A stretch of 64,000 nucleotides of DNA from Aristolochia californica. Taxonomy: Eukaryota; Streptophyta; Magnoliopsida; Piperales; Aristolochiaceae. Below, one piece after another: positions 12,093-27,000 of this stretch. Each line of letters opens with the position of its first letter. The first letter of the stretch is position 1. The notes under the pieces were generated by a model. The model was given only the letters and a program-made list of their open reading frames with translations. It did no database searches and was not told where the DNA came from. Location of the stretch: positions 6,373,769-6,437,768 of the forward strand of contig JARWKL010000010.1 of the NCBI GenBank assembly GCA_029961685.1, written 5' to 3'. The translations under genes and the position numbers were made by a program.

Positions 12093-15000
12093 TCATGGCT
12101 GAGACGGCTCTGCGCCGTCATGAAGAGCACAACAAACCGTTGCTTTATGATGTCCCTGGTAAACTCTGATGGCTTCTCCCGTTGCCATTGTCCACAGCCT
12201 CGCAGTTGTATCAGATGAAGCTGGAGTTGAAAATAAATTAGCAAATATGGTATAAATACTAATAGACAAACAAAAATTCCTTAAAATGCTTCCATAGTCT
12301 TCCCCACCTGTAATTAGATAAGCCCCGTCTACAGAGAATACACAGTCCCAGACCCATCGCTGATGCCCTATGAACGCAATAAACAGACCACAAGGAAGAC
12401 AGTTGGAAGACATTTCATAGGTGCATTACTTTATTAAGGAACAATATAATCAAAGGCTTTTACCAGTCAAAGTTTTCTCCAGGGTGAAACCATCAACATT
12501 CCATATTTTAACAGTATGGTCAGAAGATGCAGTTGCAAGATACCTGAAAAAACAAAGAAGTGAACAAGAGTGCAACTAGAGAAAATGAATAACAGAAAAG
12601 ATACTAGTAAGTGAGCAGAATGTCAAACCTGTGAGGTTCACAAAACTCCGGTGATAGCAAACATTTTAGAATGTAGCCGTTATGTGCTTGTAGTTTATGC
12701 AGGGGTTCAAAGTTTGTCATTGTCTGTATCGAGAATATTAACAGCAGAAAACAACAGAAAAAAATAAAGGTGATTAGCCTTGTAGAATGTTCGAGGAACG
12801 GTAAAGAGAAATAGAACCTTTTAGTAGTGAAAGATGAATAAAGAATGTACACCCAAAGAAGATTGAAACTCAAACAAAAGGAACAGTCAAAGGCAAAGGA
12901 TATACAATCACGGCACCTCCAACTGGTGGCACTGAACTGATGGCTCAAAGAATTTCATTGACCAGACAAACGTAAAGCACCATATTTATGCCAAACCATA
13001 GAAGAAAGAAAGAGTGGAAAGAATCGTTCAGATGCCAAATAGGTACACAGATATGTCTGTCCTGACTTAAAACTCAAAGAATGGCACTAGTAGAAAAAAG
13101 ATTCACCTGGTTTCCACGTAACAAACGCCAAACATAACAAGTCCCATGATTATTTGCAGCAACAACTAAACTCCCATCCCACATTACTGTTAAAGACCTC
13201 ACAGCTGTGTCCACCTCCGGGACCTTCAATCAAGATTTAGTAGAATTAAATGAAGATACTAAACTCCAAGAACACAACTGATGCTGCAAAGGCACCCAAG
13301 TGATGAAATATGACAGCAACCTACCAATTCACAGCTACATGAATTAGCAGTCAAATCCCACACACGTATATTTCCATTTTGGTCCCCCGATATTAATTCC
13401 GTCTGCACCAATGCACATCCATTGATCCAATAAGCACAAATAAGAACCACAAAACAAACAAACTTTACTGTATTAAGAAATGAAGCAAGTCCTAGATGTG
13501 ATGACAAGAGGTGAAAAGAGAAAAGTTAAGACACCAAAACTGGGACCGAAATGTCTTTTGATCAAAGTAGTAGGCTTTTGATCATGCTAATACACTCAAA
13601 AACTCATTACATCAAGATAGGTCTTTCAATCATGCTACTCCTAATTGCAAAAAGAAATAAAGTGGAAGCACCACTTGATACTTGACCTGGTTTGGATGAA
13701 GAACAACAGTATTTACAGCAGCACGACTTTCATATTCTCTTTGATAACCTGGAGCTCTGTTAATGCAATTAAAATGATGGTGTCAAACTAAATGAACTAC
13801 ATATGGAGCTGGAGAAGTAAAAGATATGATCACATTACTTACGAAGAGAAAAAAAACTGTTAGAAAAAATTGAGAGAGTGCTAAAAATTAGGAGTGGGAA
13901 CTCAACCCACTGATCTAGCGGCTCATGTGAGAATATGGTAATGACTTCATATGTTTCTTTTCTTCATTTGCCTTCTACAAATGAATTCCCATAATAGCAC
14001 CCAGTAAAAAGAAGAGCTTTAAGGAGATAAAGAGAGAAAAGTAGAGAGAGAAAGGGAATCAAGAGTGTGTGGAGCTGCACTCCTTCAGGGCAGAAATCGA
14101 GCCCTCTTTTTCTTTATATATCACTTGAGATACAGACTTAGCAAAGTTACAAAAATGCTGCTCACAGCTTAAACCCTGATAACTCTTAGAATACTGCTCA
14201 GAATTCTATAAATCTTGAAATTAATGCTCCTAACATGACATCTATACTACTACTAGCTTACAAGATACATACCAGAGTGGTGATAAGACCAAAATACTGT
14301 TACAGAGATTTTAACCCCCCCAAACTAGAGCGTATATATCAAACAGTTCCAACTTGTTATAAAAGATCCCAATTTTTTTTCGCCCAATGCTTTGTTGACT
14401 ATGTCACCAATCTGATTAGCAGATCGAACATACAAACCTACCACTACTCCACTCACCACTGTATCTCAAGTGAAATGATAGTCCACTTCAACATGTTTTG
14501 TATGTTCATGAAATACAGTGTTGCTAGCAATAAAAATTGTTGCCTGATTCCATAGCATTAAGGTCTTTAATAATGAAGGAGAGAAGGAAGAAGGAAGAAG
14601 AAGAGAAGAAAAAAAGAAGGAGAGGACGGCTGAGAGAGAGAGAGTAATGAGCACATTGAGGAGAGAAAAGAGAGGACAATTAGGGTTGTAGACTTATGTC
14701 CTAACCCTACCCCTTAAACTGTATTTACAAATGCCAAACATAAGAAAATTACAAGTGTACCCTTCACCTTAGAAGGAATGAATAAGGGGCAAAGATCATA
14801 AGATAATTACATCAATGACACCTAAGTTTGCCTATTTCTTCTAACACTTCCCTTCACGTTGGTGGTGAAAAGACATCATATATCCCTAGCTTGGTGCAGG
14901 CAGTAGAGAGAACCTTGGAGTTAACTGACTTTGTGAATATATCAGCAAGTTGTCCGTGAGTTGAGACATGTTTAAAACTTATAATTCCTGCTTGTAATTT

Positions 15001-18000
15001 TTCTCTCACTAAGCGACAGTCCACCTCGATATGCTCAGTTCTCTTATGAAAAACCGGGTTGGAGGCAATGTGGATTACAACTTGATTGTCACAGTGGAGT
15101 TCCATCAGGCCTTCTTTGTTGAATCCCAACCCTGCTAGAAGGGATTTAATCCATAAAAGCTCGCTTACCGCATATGCCATAACTTTATATTCTGCTTCTG
15201 TACTGAATCTTGCAACTACATTTTGTTTTTTACTCCTCCATGTAACAAGATTGCCACCAACTAGAGTACAGTATCCTGCAATAGATTTTCTATCATCTGG
15301 GGATCCAACCCAATCCTCACCAGTAAAAATTTCAACATTGAAATGACTATGACACTCATATAGAAGCCCTTGTCCTAGTGCCTTTTTCAAGTACCTGAGA
15401 ATCCTTTTCAATGACTGCCAATGAGAAATCTGAGGTTTATGCATATACTGACAGACCACACTAACTGCAAAAGAAATATCCGATCTGGTCATGGTGAGAT
15501 AAATCAGCTTCCCAACTAGCCTCTGGTACTCGCCCACATCAACTTCTTCTCCAAAATCAACACATGATTTTGTATTCGTCTCTATAGGGGTTTCAACAGG
15601 ACGACATCCCATCATTCATGTTTCCTTAAGCAAGTCAAACACAAGTCCTCTATGATAAGATGATGTCATGCTTAGATTGAAAAAACTCAATACTAAGGAA
15701 GTACTTAAGGAGTCCCCATGTCTTTTGTCTTGAATTCACTACATATCTTGTGTTTGACTTGTCGAATGCTATCGGTATCACTGCCTCTCAAAATAATATC
15801 ATCTACATACACAAGTAGTACCACCCCTTTCACAGTATGCTTGACAAATACGTAATGGTCTACAGAGCACCGGGTGAACCCGAATCAGAGCATTGCTTGA
15901 CTAAACTTGTCAAACTAGGCCCACGGAGATTGCTTCAAACCATATAACGATTTTTATAAGCGACATACCAACTCCTCCTCAACCACATATCCAGGTTGTT
16001 GCTGTATATAAATTTTCTCGTTAATGTCGCCATTGAGGAAGTCATTCTTCACATCTAACTTAAAAACATGCCTCTAGAGTTAGCAACAAGAGATAGTAAA
16101 AGATGTACTGAGTTGAACATGACGACGGGTGATAAAGTTTCCTCATAATCAATCCCGTAAACACTCAGTATAGCCTTTAGCCACAAGTCGGGCTTTAAGG
16201 CGGGCCACGGAGCCACCCGAATTATGTTTTACAATGAAGACCCATTTATAGCCCACCGCCTTTTTAACGGAGTGTAGGGGAACAAGTTGCCATGTTTGAT
16301 TCTCATAGAGAATTGCCATCTCTTCATCCATGGTTGTTTTTCATCCTAGATGTTGTAGGGCCTCTTGATAAGACTGAGGAATTGAAATAGAAGAAATAGT
16401 GGCAAGAAACTGATACCAAGATAGGATAACCAATGACTTGATAAAAAATGAGAGATGGGATGAGAGGTAGATGGTCATGTGCATGACCTATGCTTTTTCA
16501 GAAGAGCAATCAGCCGAGTATCAAATTGAGGACCAAAAATACAAGGTAGAGAAGGAAAACTTACCTCAGAGGGGTCTGCAGACTCTATAGTTATAGTATT
16601 GGCTAATGCTTTAGGGGGGCAGAATAGATATGTCATCATGGCCATGAATTGCTAAGTCATCAATCGACACCATAGGCTTAGGAAATTCATTTGCTGCAAA
16701 GAAACTAGGTGGGGCACTAGCGGATGAATAAAAAGGTTGTTCTTCAAAGAATGTTACATCACTAGTTTCGGAAGATGAACCCAAGCTCACAAGACCAAGG
16801 AAGGCCCACACATCCAAGTGTATTAGAAGATGGGCTCAAGCCCATAAGACCCAAGGAAGGCTCACACATCCAAGAGATATGGAAGAAGGGCTCAAGGCCC
16901 ACAGATCAAGGAGAAGGCCCATAAGCCCACATAGTGATGGCAGGATGGTAAATAAAGAGTCATCTCACAGATATGGCATTGATGTAATTAGTTGAAGTTT
17001 CAGGGGTATTATTGTAATATTATAGTTTTATCAATCTATAAATTGAGCTTAGGGGGAGGGTTAGGATATAAGTCCATAACCTCTTCTTCCTCCTATTTTT
17101 CTCCCAATGGGTGTCTTTCTCTTTTTCTCCATGAGCTAAATCCATGGAGTCCTGAAAATCAATATAGTATCAGAGCGTTGACATTCAGGACTCGTAGTAT
17201 GGTTTTCTCGGCTGATCATTCTACCCAGATCAAAATTCTCACGAGCATCTGAAGAGTCATGATTTTCAGCCTTTGAAGATTAGTGATGGTCGAGACTCCA
17301 AAGATCAAGAACTCAAGGATGAGGCAAATTTTCTAAAGTCCTGCGGGAAAAGATTGGCATTGGAGAAACTTGAAGTTGGGGATGGTGCATCATCCAAATT
17401 TCATTTTTGGCTTCTTGATACTGCTTGCAAGAAACTCAATTGGGATGAACAACAAAGTCAAAATCCTCATTCATCTTATAAGCTCCATGAAGAGAAAAAG
17501 GAGCTCTTTGTGCAACAAAATGTCAGCTTTGACAGGGAAGAAATCAAGAAGATTTATGCAAATTGGGATTTTTCTGTGTTGGAACCAAAAGAGTCACGTT
17601 TGCGATTCTTAAGTTTTAATTAATGCACTGGGATCAGTTACACATATTGGTGCGCCTTCTCCTGGATATATTTAGTTGCATGGGATGCTTTTTAGGCTGC
17701 TTCCGTGTCAAAGATGGCAATCAACGTCAATCTCCGCTTGTGTCCGACCACCTCTCCTCGAAGGCCAGGGACCCACTGGCCTCAAAATCTCCTTGTGTCA
17801 TTACTTCTCTGCATCCGTTTTTTGGGGTCACATTGGACTGAAGCGGATTTTTTGGATCACTAGGAAACTACTCTTTCAAAACTATTCTTCGAGAATATCT
17901 GTCAACAAGCAGTATCCTTCTACAAATAACTTCGGCGACACCAAGAGAGGTGGAGACACAGGACAACTGCTCTGTTGTGTTTTTGTGTTTTGGAAAGTCA

Positions 18001-21000
18001 TCTGAGCTTCCGCTGGTTGATTACCGTCACTGGCTCATCTTCAATCAACGGCAATCTGATTTCCAACACAGTAATCTGATTTTCAGGAATCAACAGCCAG
18101 CACACTGCATATCTTCGGAAGTCATACGTGATATTTCTGGAAAGTAGCCTCCGAGCACCGCTTTCTTCACTGGAATTGCCATCATCACCGCTGAGTAGTC
18201 GGACGTTAACAAAGGAAGTTTTTGCAAATCCGAGGTTTTCTGCTATCTTTGGTAGTTTATTTTCGTCGCTTGATCAGCAGTCCATTGCAATTCTCATTGC
18301 TGTTTTCGGAAGTCTCGAGGGATTACATTCCCAGTTTGGCTTGCTGAATCCGAGTTTATCTCGAATTTTTGCTGTCCTGTGCTGTTCGGGAGCCAGAGTC
18401 GCGGGGAGGAAGACAAAGGTATATTTTCGGATTTAATTCCCCAAGTTAGGTAGTGTTTTTCAATCGAGTGCTGATTCAGCCCAACTCGGACCACCGGGTC
18501 AAGTATGCGAACCAGTGACCCAAGAGTCGCTTATTGCCTCTTTTCCACTTGGGTTAACCCAGCAGGCCGAGAAGATTCGGCCCAACTCAAACTGAGTCAT
18601 CTCGGTCCGGGTCAACTCAAATCCAAATCAACGTGACTCAGCTCACTAGATTATTGCCTCTATTATACGGGTCCGGGTGCCGAGTGCCGAGTTCTACACT
18701 TATTTCTTCCGCGACTCGGCTATATTGGTTTGATATTTGACTCGGCTCGAATCGGTTCCTTTTTCTTCGACTAGATTATTATTTTGAAGTATTAGCAGCT
18801 TATTCCTTGGTCAACATATTATTTGGTGCACAAACTCACGTTGGATTATTTTATGGGTATTTTTTTAAGGATTTTCATTATTTGGTACGCGTTATGGGCC
18901 AAGACCCATTTCATTTGTTGTTATTGTGTCTCTTTGGCTGAACCATTATTATTGAAGGAGTTCACAATTGCTGACTATTGTCAGCATTGGTTATTCTGAT
19001 GAAGAAGAAAGCACATGGTGGCCCCAAAATATTATCTTCCGGGTAATTACCCGTTATCCTCCTTATATGGCATTTATTACTCCTACCATTTAAGAGTCGA
19101 TGTCCTGTGGAGGGACACGGTGATGAAGGAGTTTTATTACACTTCTGAGCAATGCCTATAGACCCACTACCTTCAAAAGATTGGAGTGTGCCCAACATCC
19201 AACATGAGTTATTTGATTGGAGTATGGAGCGGTGTCTTACGGCTAGGAGTGATTTTACTCTCACTTATATTATGTGGGCCTCTTGGAAGAGACTACCAGC
19301 TTGAGGGGGAGAGTTGGAAGATATGGTAGACTGCCATTTTATATGGGAAGATCCTATACACCATTGGCAGCAAGTTGGGCGTTCATGATGTTCTCTCACC
19401 CCAAGCTTGAGAAGAAGTGTTGGAAGATGGGCCCAAGCCCACACATCCAAGTGTGTTAGAAGATGGGTTCAAGCCCATAAGACCAAGGAAGGCTCACATA
19501 TCCAAGAGATGTGGAAGATAGGCTCAAGGCCTATATGCCCACATAGTGATGGTAGGATGGTAAATAAAGAGTCATTTCATAGAGATGGTATTGATGTAAT
19601 TAGTTCCAATGGTATTATTGTAATATTATAGTTTTATCAATCTATAAATTGAGCTTAGGGGGAGGATTAGGACATAAGTACATAACCTCTTCTTCCTCCT
19701 GTTTTTCTCCCAATGGGTGTCTTTCTCTTTTTCTCCATGAGCTAAATACATGGATCCCTGAAAATCAACAACTAAAAACAAACATCTTCTTTAGAGAAGG
19801 ATTGTAACACATCATTTCTACATACGAGAATAGCTCAAAAAAATACATGTATCGCCCTGGGATCCAATTTAGTAGTGTGAGGGGATATAAAGTGAACAAA
19901 GCAAGTACACCCAAAGACTCTCAAGTGAAGAGAACACATTTCATTTCCAGAAAAGAGATGTGAGTATGGTCTTATTTCAAAATACTGAGGAAGGCAACTT
20001 GTTAATGAGAAAATAGGCCGTAAGGATGGCATGCGGGCAATAGAAGTAATGCACATGCATATGGTGCAAAAGAGCTCAAACAACCTCCAGAAGATGTCTA
20101 TTCTTTCTTTCAGCCACACCATTTTGTTGTGGTGTGTAGATACAAAGTTTGGTGAAGAATTCCTGTATCTGTGCAAAAGGATTGGAAATATCCGGATATA
20201 CATTCCTTGGTATTATCTAAGAGAAGGATCTTCAAGGTAGTATTGAACTGAGTAGACACCGTGGCACAAAAAGATTTTAAAGTAGGTCATACCTCTAAGG
20301 AGAATAAGTACTCCGTTGGTGTTTGCTTACTTGACAATCTTCACAGTTTGGACTAGAAATGGAATGTAAGGAACCATCTATTTGAAAGACTACATGGATG
20401 GACGACCTAATCTATTGTGCCACTGAAGAGTCTTATGATGAGCACTAGATGTGGCTGTGAGTGCAAGCAAATTGAGATAACAAAGCCCCCCTTGTTCATG
20501 GCTTCCACCAATCACCTGTTTTGCCTTCAAATCCTGAAGAATATAAGAAGTAGGTGAAAAAGTAATGGAACAGTTAAATTTCTTTGTTAGTTGACTGACA
20601 GATAAAAGATTTAAAGGGAACTCAAGAACAAAAAAAACATCTTTTAAATGAAGGGTAGGTGTAGCAAATATGGACCCCATCCCACGCACCTTGGTTTAGG
20701 ATCCATCTACTATAGAAACAAACTTGTCAGTCAAACAAGGAAAAATAGAATTCAAGGGGTTACCATTACTTGTCAAGTGTTCAAAGGGCCAGAGTCAATT
20801 ATCCAAGATGGAGAGGTAGTCGAGACCATACATGTTATAGTAGTAGCAATAATAGAGGGACAACTCTTTGAGAAAGCCTTGTTTGGGAAGGCTTGGTTGG
20901 AGGTATGAGCCATCATATGCTTTACCTTTTGAAGAAATTCAAATTCTTCTTCAGAAACAGTTTCTTGCGGATAGATGTCATCATATGAGATATTCTGGAG

Positions 21001-24000
21001 TAATTCAAACTCCTCTACAGAGACGGGCTTCTTGCCTTTGGGGTTCTTAAGAGCCATTGTATAACTGAACTCTTTGAACCAACCAAATCATTCAAGTTAT
21101 ATCAAGCCGACAATAGTCTGTAAATAATGAACCTAGGGTAATCAACCGAAGATTTTTTTTCTTCCATAACAATGTCCCAATCAAAGAGACACAATAGCAG
21201 TAATTTATAATAAGGAGCAATGATGTCTTGTATTTGTGATTGGCTTCTCACATGAGTCCAAATAGTATAAGACTGGTCTTGTGTTAAAACCAAAAGAACA
21301 AACCACAGCTGAGCGATGCTGAGCCGAGAGCTAGAACTTGTGAGCTACTGCAAAGAGCTCCTCAAAAACAGAAAACTCTTACAATGTGGGACCCACCATG
21401 ACGTGCAACTATGGTGGGACCCATCATGAGGACGTCAGCCAAGAGGAGTCACCACATGAGCTGGAATACATTGAAAGATTTGAGGATCAAATGGGACCCA
21501 CATGGACATAATGAGCTGGTATCTTTCCCAACATGAGTTGGAAAGATTTGCATATCTTCCTTGATTTATATGATTGATTTATCTTCTTTAGATTGATGTA
21601 TTATAAGGGAAAGTAGGAATCCTAATTGATTAAGGAGTTTCCCTAATTATGTATTGAAATAGTAGGGGGTCTTGGTTGAGGCATTCAATCAAGCTCTGCT
21701 TTTCTCTCATTCACGTGAAAGAAATCCCTCTCCTCTCTTTAGTTTTTTCTTCTTCTCCTCTCTCTACCCGAGAGCCTTCTTTTCCTTTTATCTTTTTTCT
21801 TTCTCTCTCCCCTTGCTCGAGATATTATTCATGGGGTCCCAAATTCAACAAAAACATTTGTCCCAATATCATATATATGAAAGATATATGTGTTGTTCAT
21901 CCAGCCATCAACAATTTGTTCCTGAGTTGAGAGAATGAAGGCCAAAAAAACAAACAGGGGAGAATAAGTAGTGTGAGCAGAATGAAAAAAACTTTTGTTG
22001 TTGTTGTTAAGGATAGTCCCACATACATTAGTGAGTATAAATATCTTGCATTTATTAGTTGGCAGGAGAGGTTTCCTAAGTTGGCTAGTCATTTCGGAAT
22101 AAGGCTTTCGACCTAAATTTAACATGGTATCAGAGCAAGGTTCTCATATGTGGGCATCCACCCAAATTATCCACGTGCCACCACGTGAGGGCCTCTACCA
22201 AATTATCTATGTGCCTACACGTGAGGGGGAGTGTTAAGGATAGTCCCACATACATTAGTGATTATAAAGATCTTGCATTTATTAGTTGGCAGAAGACCCC
22301 AACTTAACAGTTGTAATAACCAACGTCTACTACCAATATTTCTTCAAGGAAACTGAGAAAAAACCAAGCTCTAAGGCTGAGCCAACGTCAGAATCATTGC
22401 AAGGGACCTGATCTCATTTAATTAAGGAAGGTTGCTGGTCTAAAAGAATCCTGAAAAACAGCAATGTGACCAGCTAGATAAAAGAGAGGAGAATTAGGGT
22501 AATGGACTTATGTGCCTAACCCAACCCGTGCTCACCCTTAGTCTTATCCCTGAGTTCCATGCTACCATCTTCATGGAGATTATGATTTACTTCCATAGGA
22601 GTATTTGCAGGTTTTGCACCTAGTAAACCATATTTCTACAACATATCTGTCACAAATTTCTTTTGTGCCAAAACAACTCCTACTTTACTTTTTACTACCT
22701 CAATTCCCATAAAGTACTTCAGTGACCCCTGTCAGAGGTGGTTCCGGTCCACCTCTCTTGATTAAGTTGGTTTTCCTCACTTAAATGTCTAGTCTTTTAG
22801 GTTGTATTGGCCAACCTCTTGACATAGTATCAGAGTTGGGCACCACGTTTCGCGTTCAAATCCCGACGGAAGCGGTAGGGAACGGGAACAGTGGGTGTCA
22901 GAGCTAGGTGGTTTCGGTCCACTTGGGTTAGGTTTCGTCCACCCTGGTCCACCTGGGTTAGGTATTTGGCTTTCCTCACTTAACAGACCGGTTTGGTGAG
23001 TTGTATTAGCTAGGCGTTTGACATGATATCAGAGCTAGGCACCACATTCCGCGTTCGAATCTTGGGTGAAGCGGTAAGGGGCGTGGTGGGTGTCTTTAGT
23101 TTGGAAATATCCTGCAAGATGTGCTTTCACCTCTTGAATCCTTTGGCTATCACTTCCAAATAATAATCACCCACATAGACAAGCAACACCACAATTCCAG
23201 TATCTCTCTTAAATATGTTGAATTTAGGACCCCATGATTGAAACCTCAAACAAGATGAGAGAGGGAAAAGAAAAAGAGCAAAGAGAGAGAGAACTCGAGT
23301 AGAGAGGAGAGAAGAGAAAAGAGAAAAAAAGAGTTTAGGCTAGAGAGAGATTCTGCACGAGTTGAGAAGTGGAGAGCTTGATTGAACCCTTCAACCAAGA
23401 CCCCTATTTATACTATTTTCATTACATATTTAAAGATAAAAGAGGATCCTTAATATCTCTAATTACATCAATTATGATTATCCGAATCTACATAAATCAA
23501 GGGAAGATAAAACGATTACATTAATCAAGGAAGATTGCCAAATATTTCAACTCATGTGATAAGGATGCCGGCTCGTGTAATGACACATCATGCCACCTCG
23601 CGTGATCATGGTGGGTCCCACCTTGTAACAAAATAAAAATAGAGTATGGTCATAGTAACTTCTAGAAAAGCCCAATAACATAACTATTTTGCTGAATTTA
23701 TCAAACGATCCCTAGGACTCTACTTAAGGTCACGCTTTGTTCAACTTACACACCTTTCATGTCTTTCCCTAAGCAACATACCCAGAAGGTTGTTCCATAA
23801 AGACCTCTTCATCTAAGTCTCCATATAGGAATGCATTTTTATACCTAATTAAAATAAAGGTCATCCCTTGGTCATTGCCATTGAAACAAGAATCTAAACA
23901 GAAGACAATCTTTGCTACAGGAGAAAATGTTCCAAAGACATCCACACCATAGGTTTGGGCATAGCCTTTAGCAACACGGAGGGCTTTATACCTTTCAATA

Positions 24001-27000
24001 GATCCATCAGCTTTATACTTCACCATATATTCCCAACAACAACCCATAATTGCAACACTAGGTGGCAAATCACATAATGTCCACGTTCCTCGATCAATTA
24101 GAGCATCCATATTATTTCAAAAAAAATTAGTGCATCCATCTATGTATTCATTGCTATTTCCATAAAGGAGACAACAATGCTTCTTACACTAAGGAAGGAA
24201 TAGTACACGAAGACACTGATAGAGAAAACTTTTTAAAGGACTAAAATAATAAATCAAATGAAACAGAGAAATAGGATAGTGAGTAAATGTACGGAAACCT
24301 TACTAGCAGCAACAAGAAGAAGCAAGTCACTTTCTTTAGGATCCTCGACTAATAGGACGGTAGCTCAAGTGGCAGAGAGAGGACCTTCCATGCCGTCTTA
24401 GTATATTCTTTAAATTGGTAAACTTACAATGGTTTGGATGCTTCAACCAGTGGCACAAGGCTAGAAGCGTCCTCCACAAGACAACAAGAATGAAGTGATT
24501 AGGAGGAACGGGTGAGGGAACAAACACAAAGAAATATGGAGTGTCCACAAAAATAGTAACATTAGCGGATACAAAAATTTTCCTAGTAGACAGACAATAA
24601 GATTTGTATCCCTTTTGTATGCACAAGTAGCCCAAGAAAACACAATGGCTTAGGGGGAATTCGTCAACCATAGGACCAAACACATACACAAAGTACATGC
24701 ATCCAAAAACATGAGGACACATAGGAAACAATTCGATATCAGAGTTTAAAATGTGAAGTAGAATTTTTCCTCCAAGTACTGATAAAAGTATCCTATCAAT
24801 GAGAAAGCAAGCAATGAGAATTGCATCGCCCTAGTAAGACTTGGAAAGAAGCATATGAAACAACATAGTGTGTGAAACTTCAAACAAATGACAGTTTTTT
24901 CTTTCTGCAACTCTATTTTACAATGAAGTATACACACAAGAAAATTGATTAATGATACCAGTGAACTAGCAAAATGAAGTAAATTAATAATTCTGAACTC
25001 AAGCCCATTATTTGTACGCAGATTACCATTTGGGTTTTCATTTCATTGAAAAATGTAAGGAATACATTTAAAACGTCGATGTCTCCCTTAGGAGATACAC
25101 CCAAGTAGATTTACTAAATTCATAAATAAATTACACAAAATACTTGTAACCAAAAATACTAGTAATAGGACATGGTCCTCATACATCGAAATGAATTATT
25201 TCAAAGAGACTACAACTAGAAGTTTGACCGGAAGGAAAAGATGCTCATCGGTGCTTCCCTACCTGACAAAACTCGCAATAAATCTCAAATCTAGATGGCA
25301 AAGCGAGAAATAACTGAGAAAGCTTTGCAATTAGAGGGATGACATAGCCGAAGATGCCACTAGAAGAGTATACTATCTATATAAAGTGCTAAAGAGCTAT
25401 GTTGGGATAAAAAGTCACTGAACAATTCAAAGACTTTTTAATTTGATTGACAAATAGAAGATTCACATGAAACTTAGGAACTAATAAAATTGAAGCTAAG
25501 CGCAATGACGGGATAGGTTGGATGGAGTCTACACCACTAATAGAAGATGAGGAGCCATCTGCAAGGGTGACTTGCTTACATGGTGAGAATTGACTCAAAT
25601 TAAAAAATAATGAGGTTATGCCTAACATGTGTGATGATACATCAGATCAATAACCAATATAGACTTTGAACTCATACATAAAGCAAACTCACCTGAACTT
25701 GCCAAAGTGGTTTTAGGTAAAGGGATGGATTGAGGTACAGACAAAAGAGGAAGTCAATTGTGTGATCCTCAGGAGTAATCGCTGCATCTCATCTGGAGCA
25801 CCGCATACAATGTCACCTACACTAGTAGAAGTCCCAATAGCCTCAAGAACAATAGAATTCACCCATGTTGGTTTACCAAACTTGTCCCATCATTTATCTG
25901 AAAAATGATTGGTACGTCCACAATGTGTGCATTTTCTGTCACTTCTTCCTTCACTTTTGCCTCTTCCACAACCTAAACTATCTCAGCCTCGTCCTCTACT
26001 GCCCCCACCTTGTGCACATGTGGTTTCTAATCAATTTGGTGCATGTTGAATGTTGAGGACAGTAGCCTCAACATTTGTTGTTTCTTTACAACTCAGTGGG
26101 ATCACAACATGCATGACCCAATTGAAAGCACTAGGAAGTGAAGGTATATCACCTGATGCAAATAATTTGGTTCGAACTGCATCATAATCAGACCCCAGAC
26201 CATCCAAAAATTTGGCCACATATATTTGTCCCTGCCGCTTTCGAAGTTCTTTCTAATCAATGCTAAAGGGATGATATATATTAATATCCTGTAGTACACT
26301 TTACAGTTCATTATAATAATCAATAACTTTTTTTGTCACCCCCTTTTAGACTAAACCATTTGGCATATAACTCATAAATTATTAACAAGTTACTTTGTTG
26401 GGCATACATTAATTCAAGGGAAGTCCAAATTTCCTTAACTGTAACAATTGAAGACCGGGTTTCTGAGTCTAGAATCCATACTGTTAATTAGCCAAGTCAT
26501 TACTTGGCTATCTTCTGCTTCCCAATCATCAATGACTGGAACAAGATGATCATCTCTTAATTATTTAGTCTTTCTCTTGGCCTTCAGATATATACGAACT
26601 GATTTTAACTAGCTAGAGGTAGTTCTAGCCATTCAACTTTTCAGTAGTAATCACAATTGTCCTTCCTATATGAGTTTCCTTTCTCTCTAGTTAGTGAAAA
26701 CACTTAACCAAAATATCAACAAGTAGATCAAATAGATACCATTCCTCACAAAATCAGAATCTATGCAAGTTGTGTGTGGCCCACACCAAATCAATTAGGG
26801 TAATGAGAGGCTTCAACTCGAGCAATTATGCAATTTGATAAGCGTAGAACCAAATTCAATTAAAAAAAAAAAAACATAAATTTGGCAGGGAAGGATGATG
26901 TCACCTTTTCAAATGGGCAATGCAAGTAGTGATTGGGACAATCCCAATAGTACAAGCCTCTAGGTGCACAAATGTCACATATAACTACTCAAATTAGCAG

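Larger units (their letters stand above)
20773..22480 (-). pseudogene. Copia a gag remnant, interrupted
   Basis: Frame pieces at 21057-20773, 21293-21102 and 22125-21829 read as low-conservation gag-like sequence on the minus strand. A solo LTR (21377-21850) and a TRIM (22005-22309) split it. The spacing between the integrase and the LTR remnant at 22482 is the main evidence that this is gag. Confidence 0.4.
14572..22530 (-). mobile_element. Copia LTR retrotransposon a nested in b
   Basis: The 3' LTR runs about 14847 to 14572 (TGTTAGAAG start, polypurine GTGAAGGGAAG before it). A remnant of the 5' LTR survives at 22482-22526 (shared GAATTAGGGT/GACTTATG text). Between them, minus strand, are gag (22480-20773, interrupted), gag-pre-integrase (20689-20390), integrase (20390-19776), RT and RNase H (16760-14854). 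Three younger insertions sit inside: the gene-carrying LTR element at 16766-19770, a solo LTR at 21377-21850 and a TRIM at 22005-22309. A related fragment lies at 54346-55560. Confidence 0.75.

Noticed and set aside
22825..23090. SINE or tRNA-derived element suggested by TTCG and TATCAGAGC motifs
   Set aside because: TG...CA boundaries, repeated 95-129-base LTRs and the solo LTR with ATATG duplication fit a TRIM better; TATCAGAGC is the primer site.
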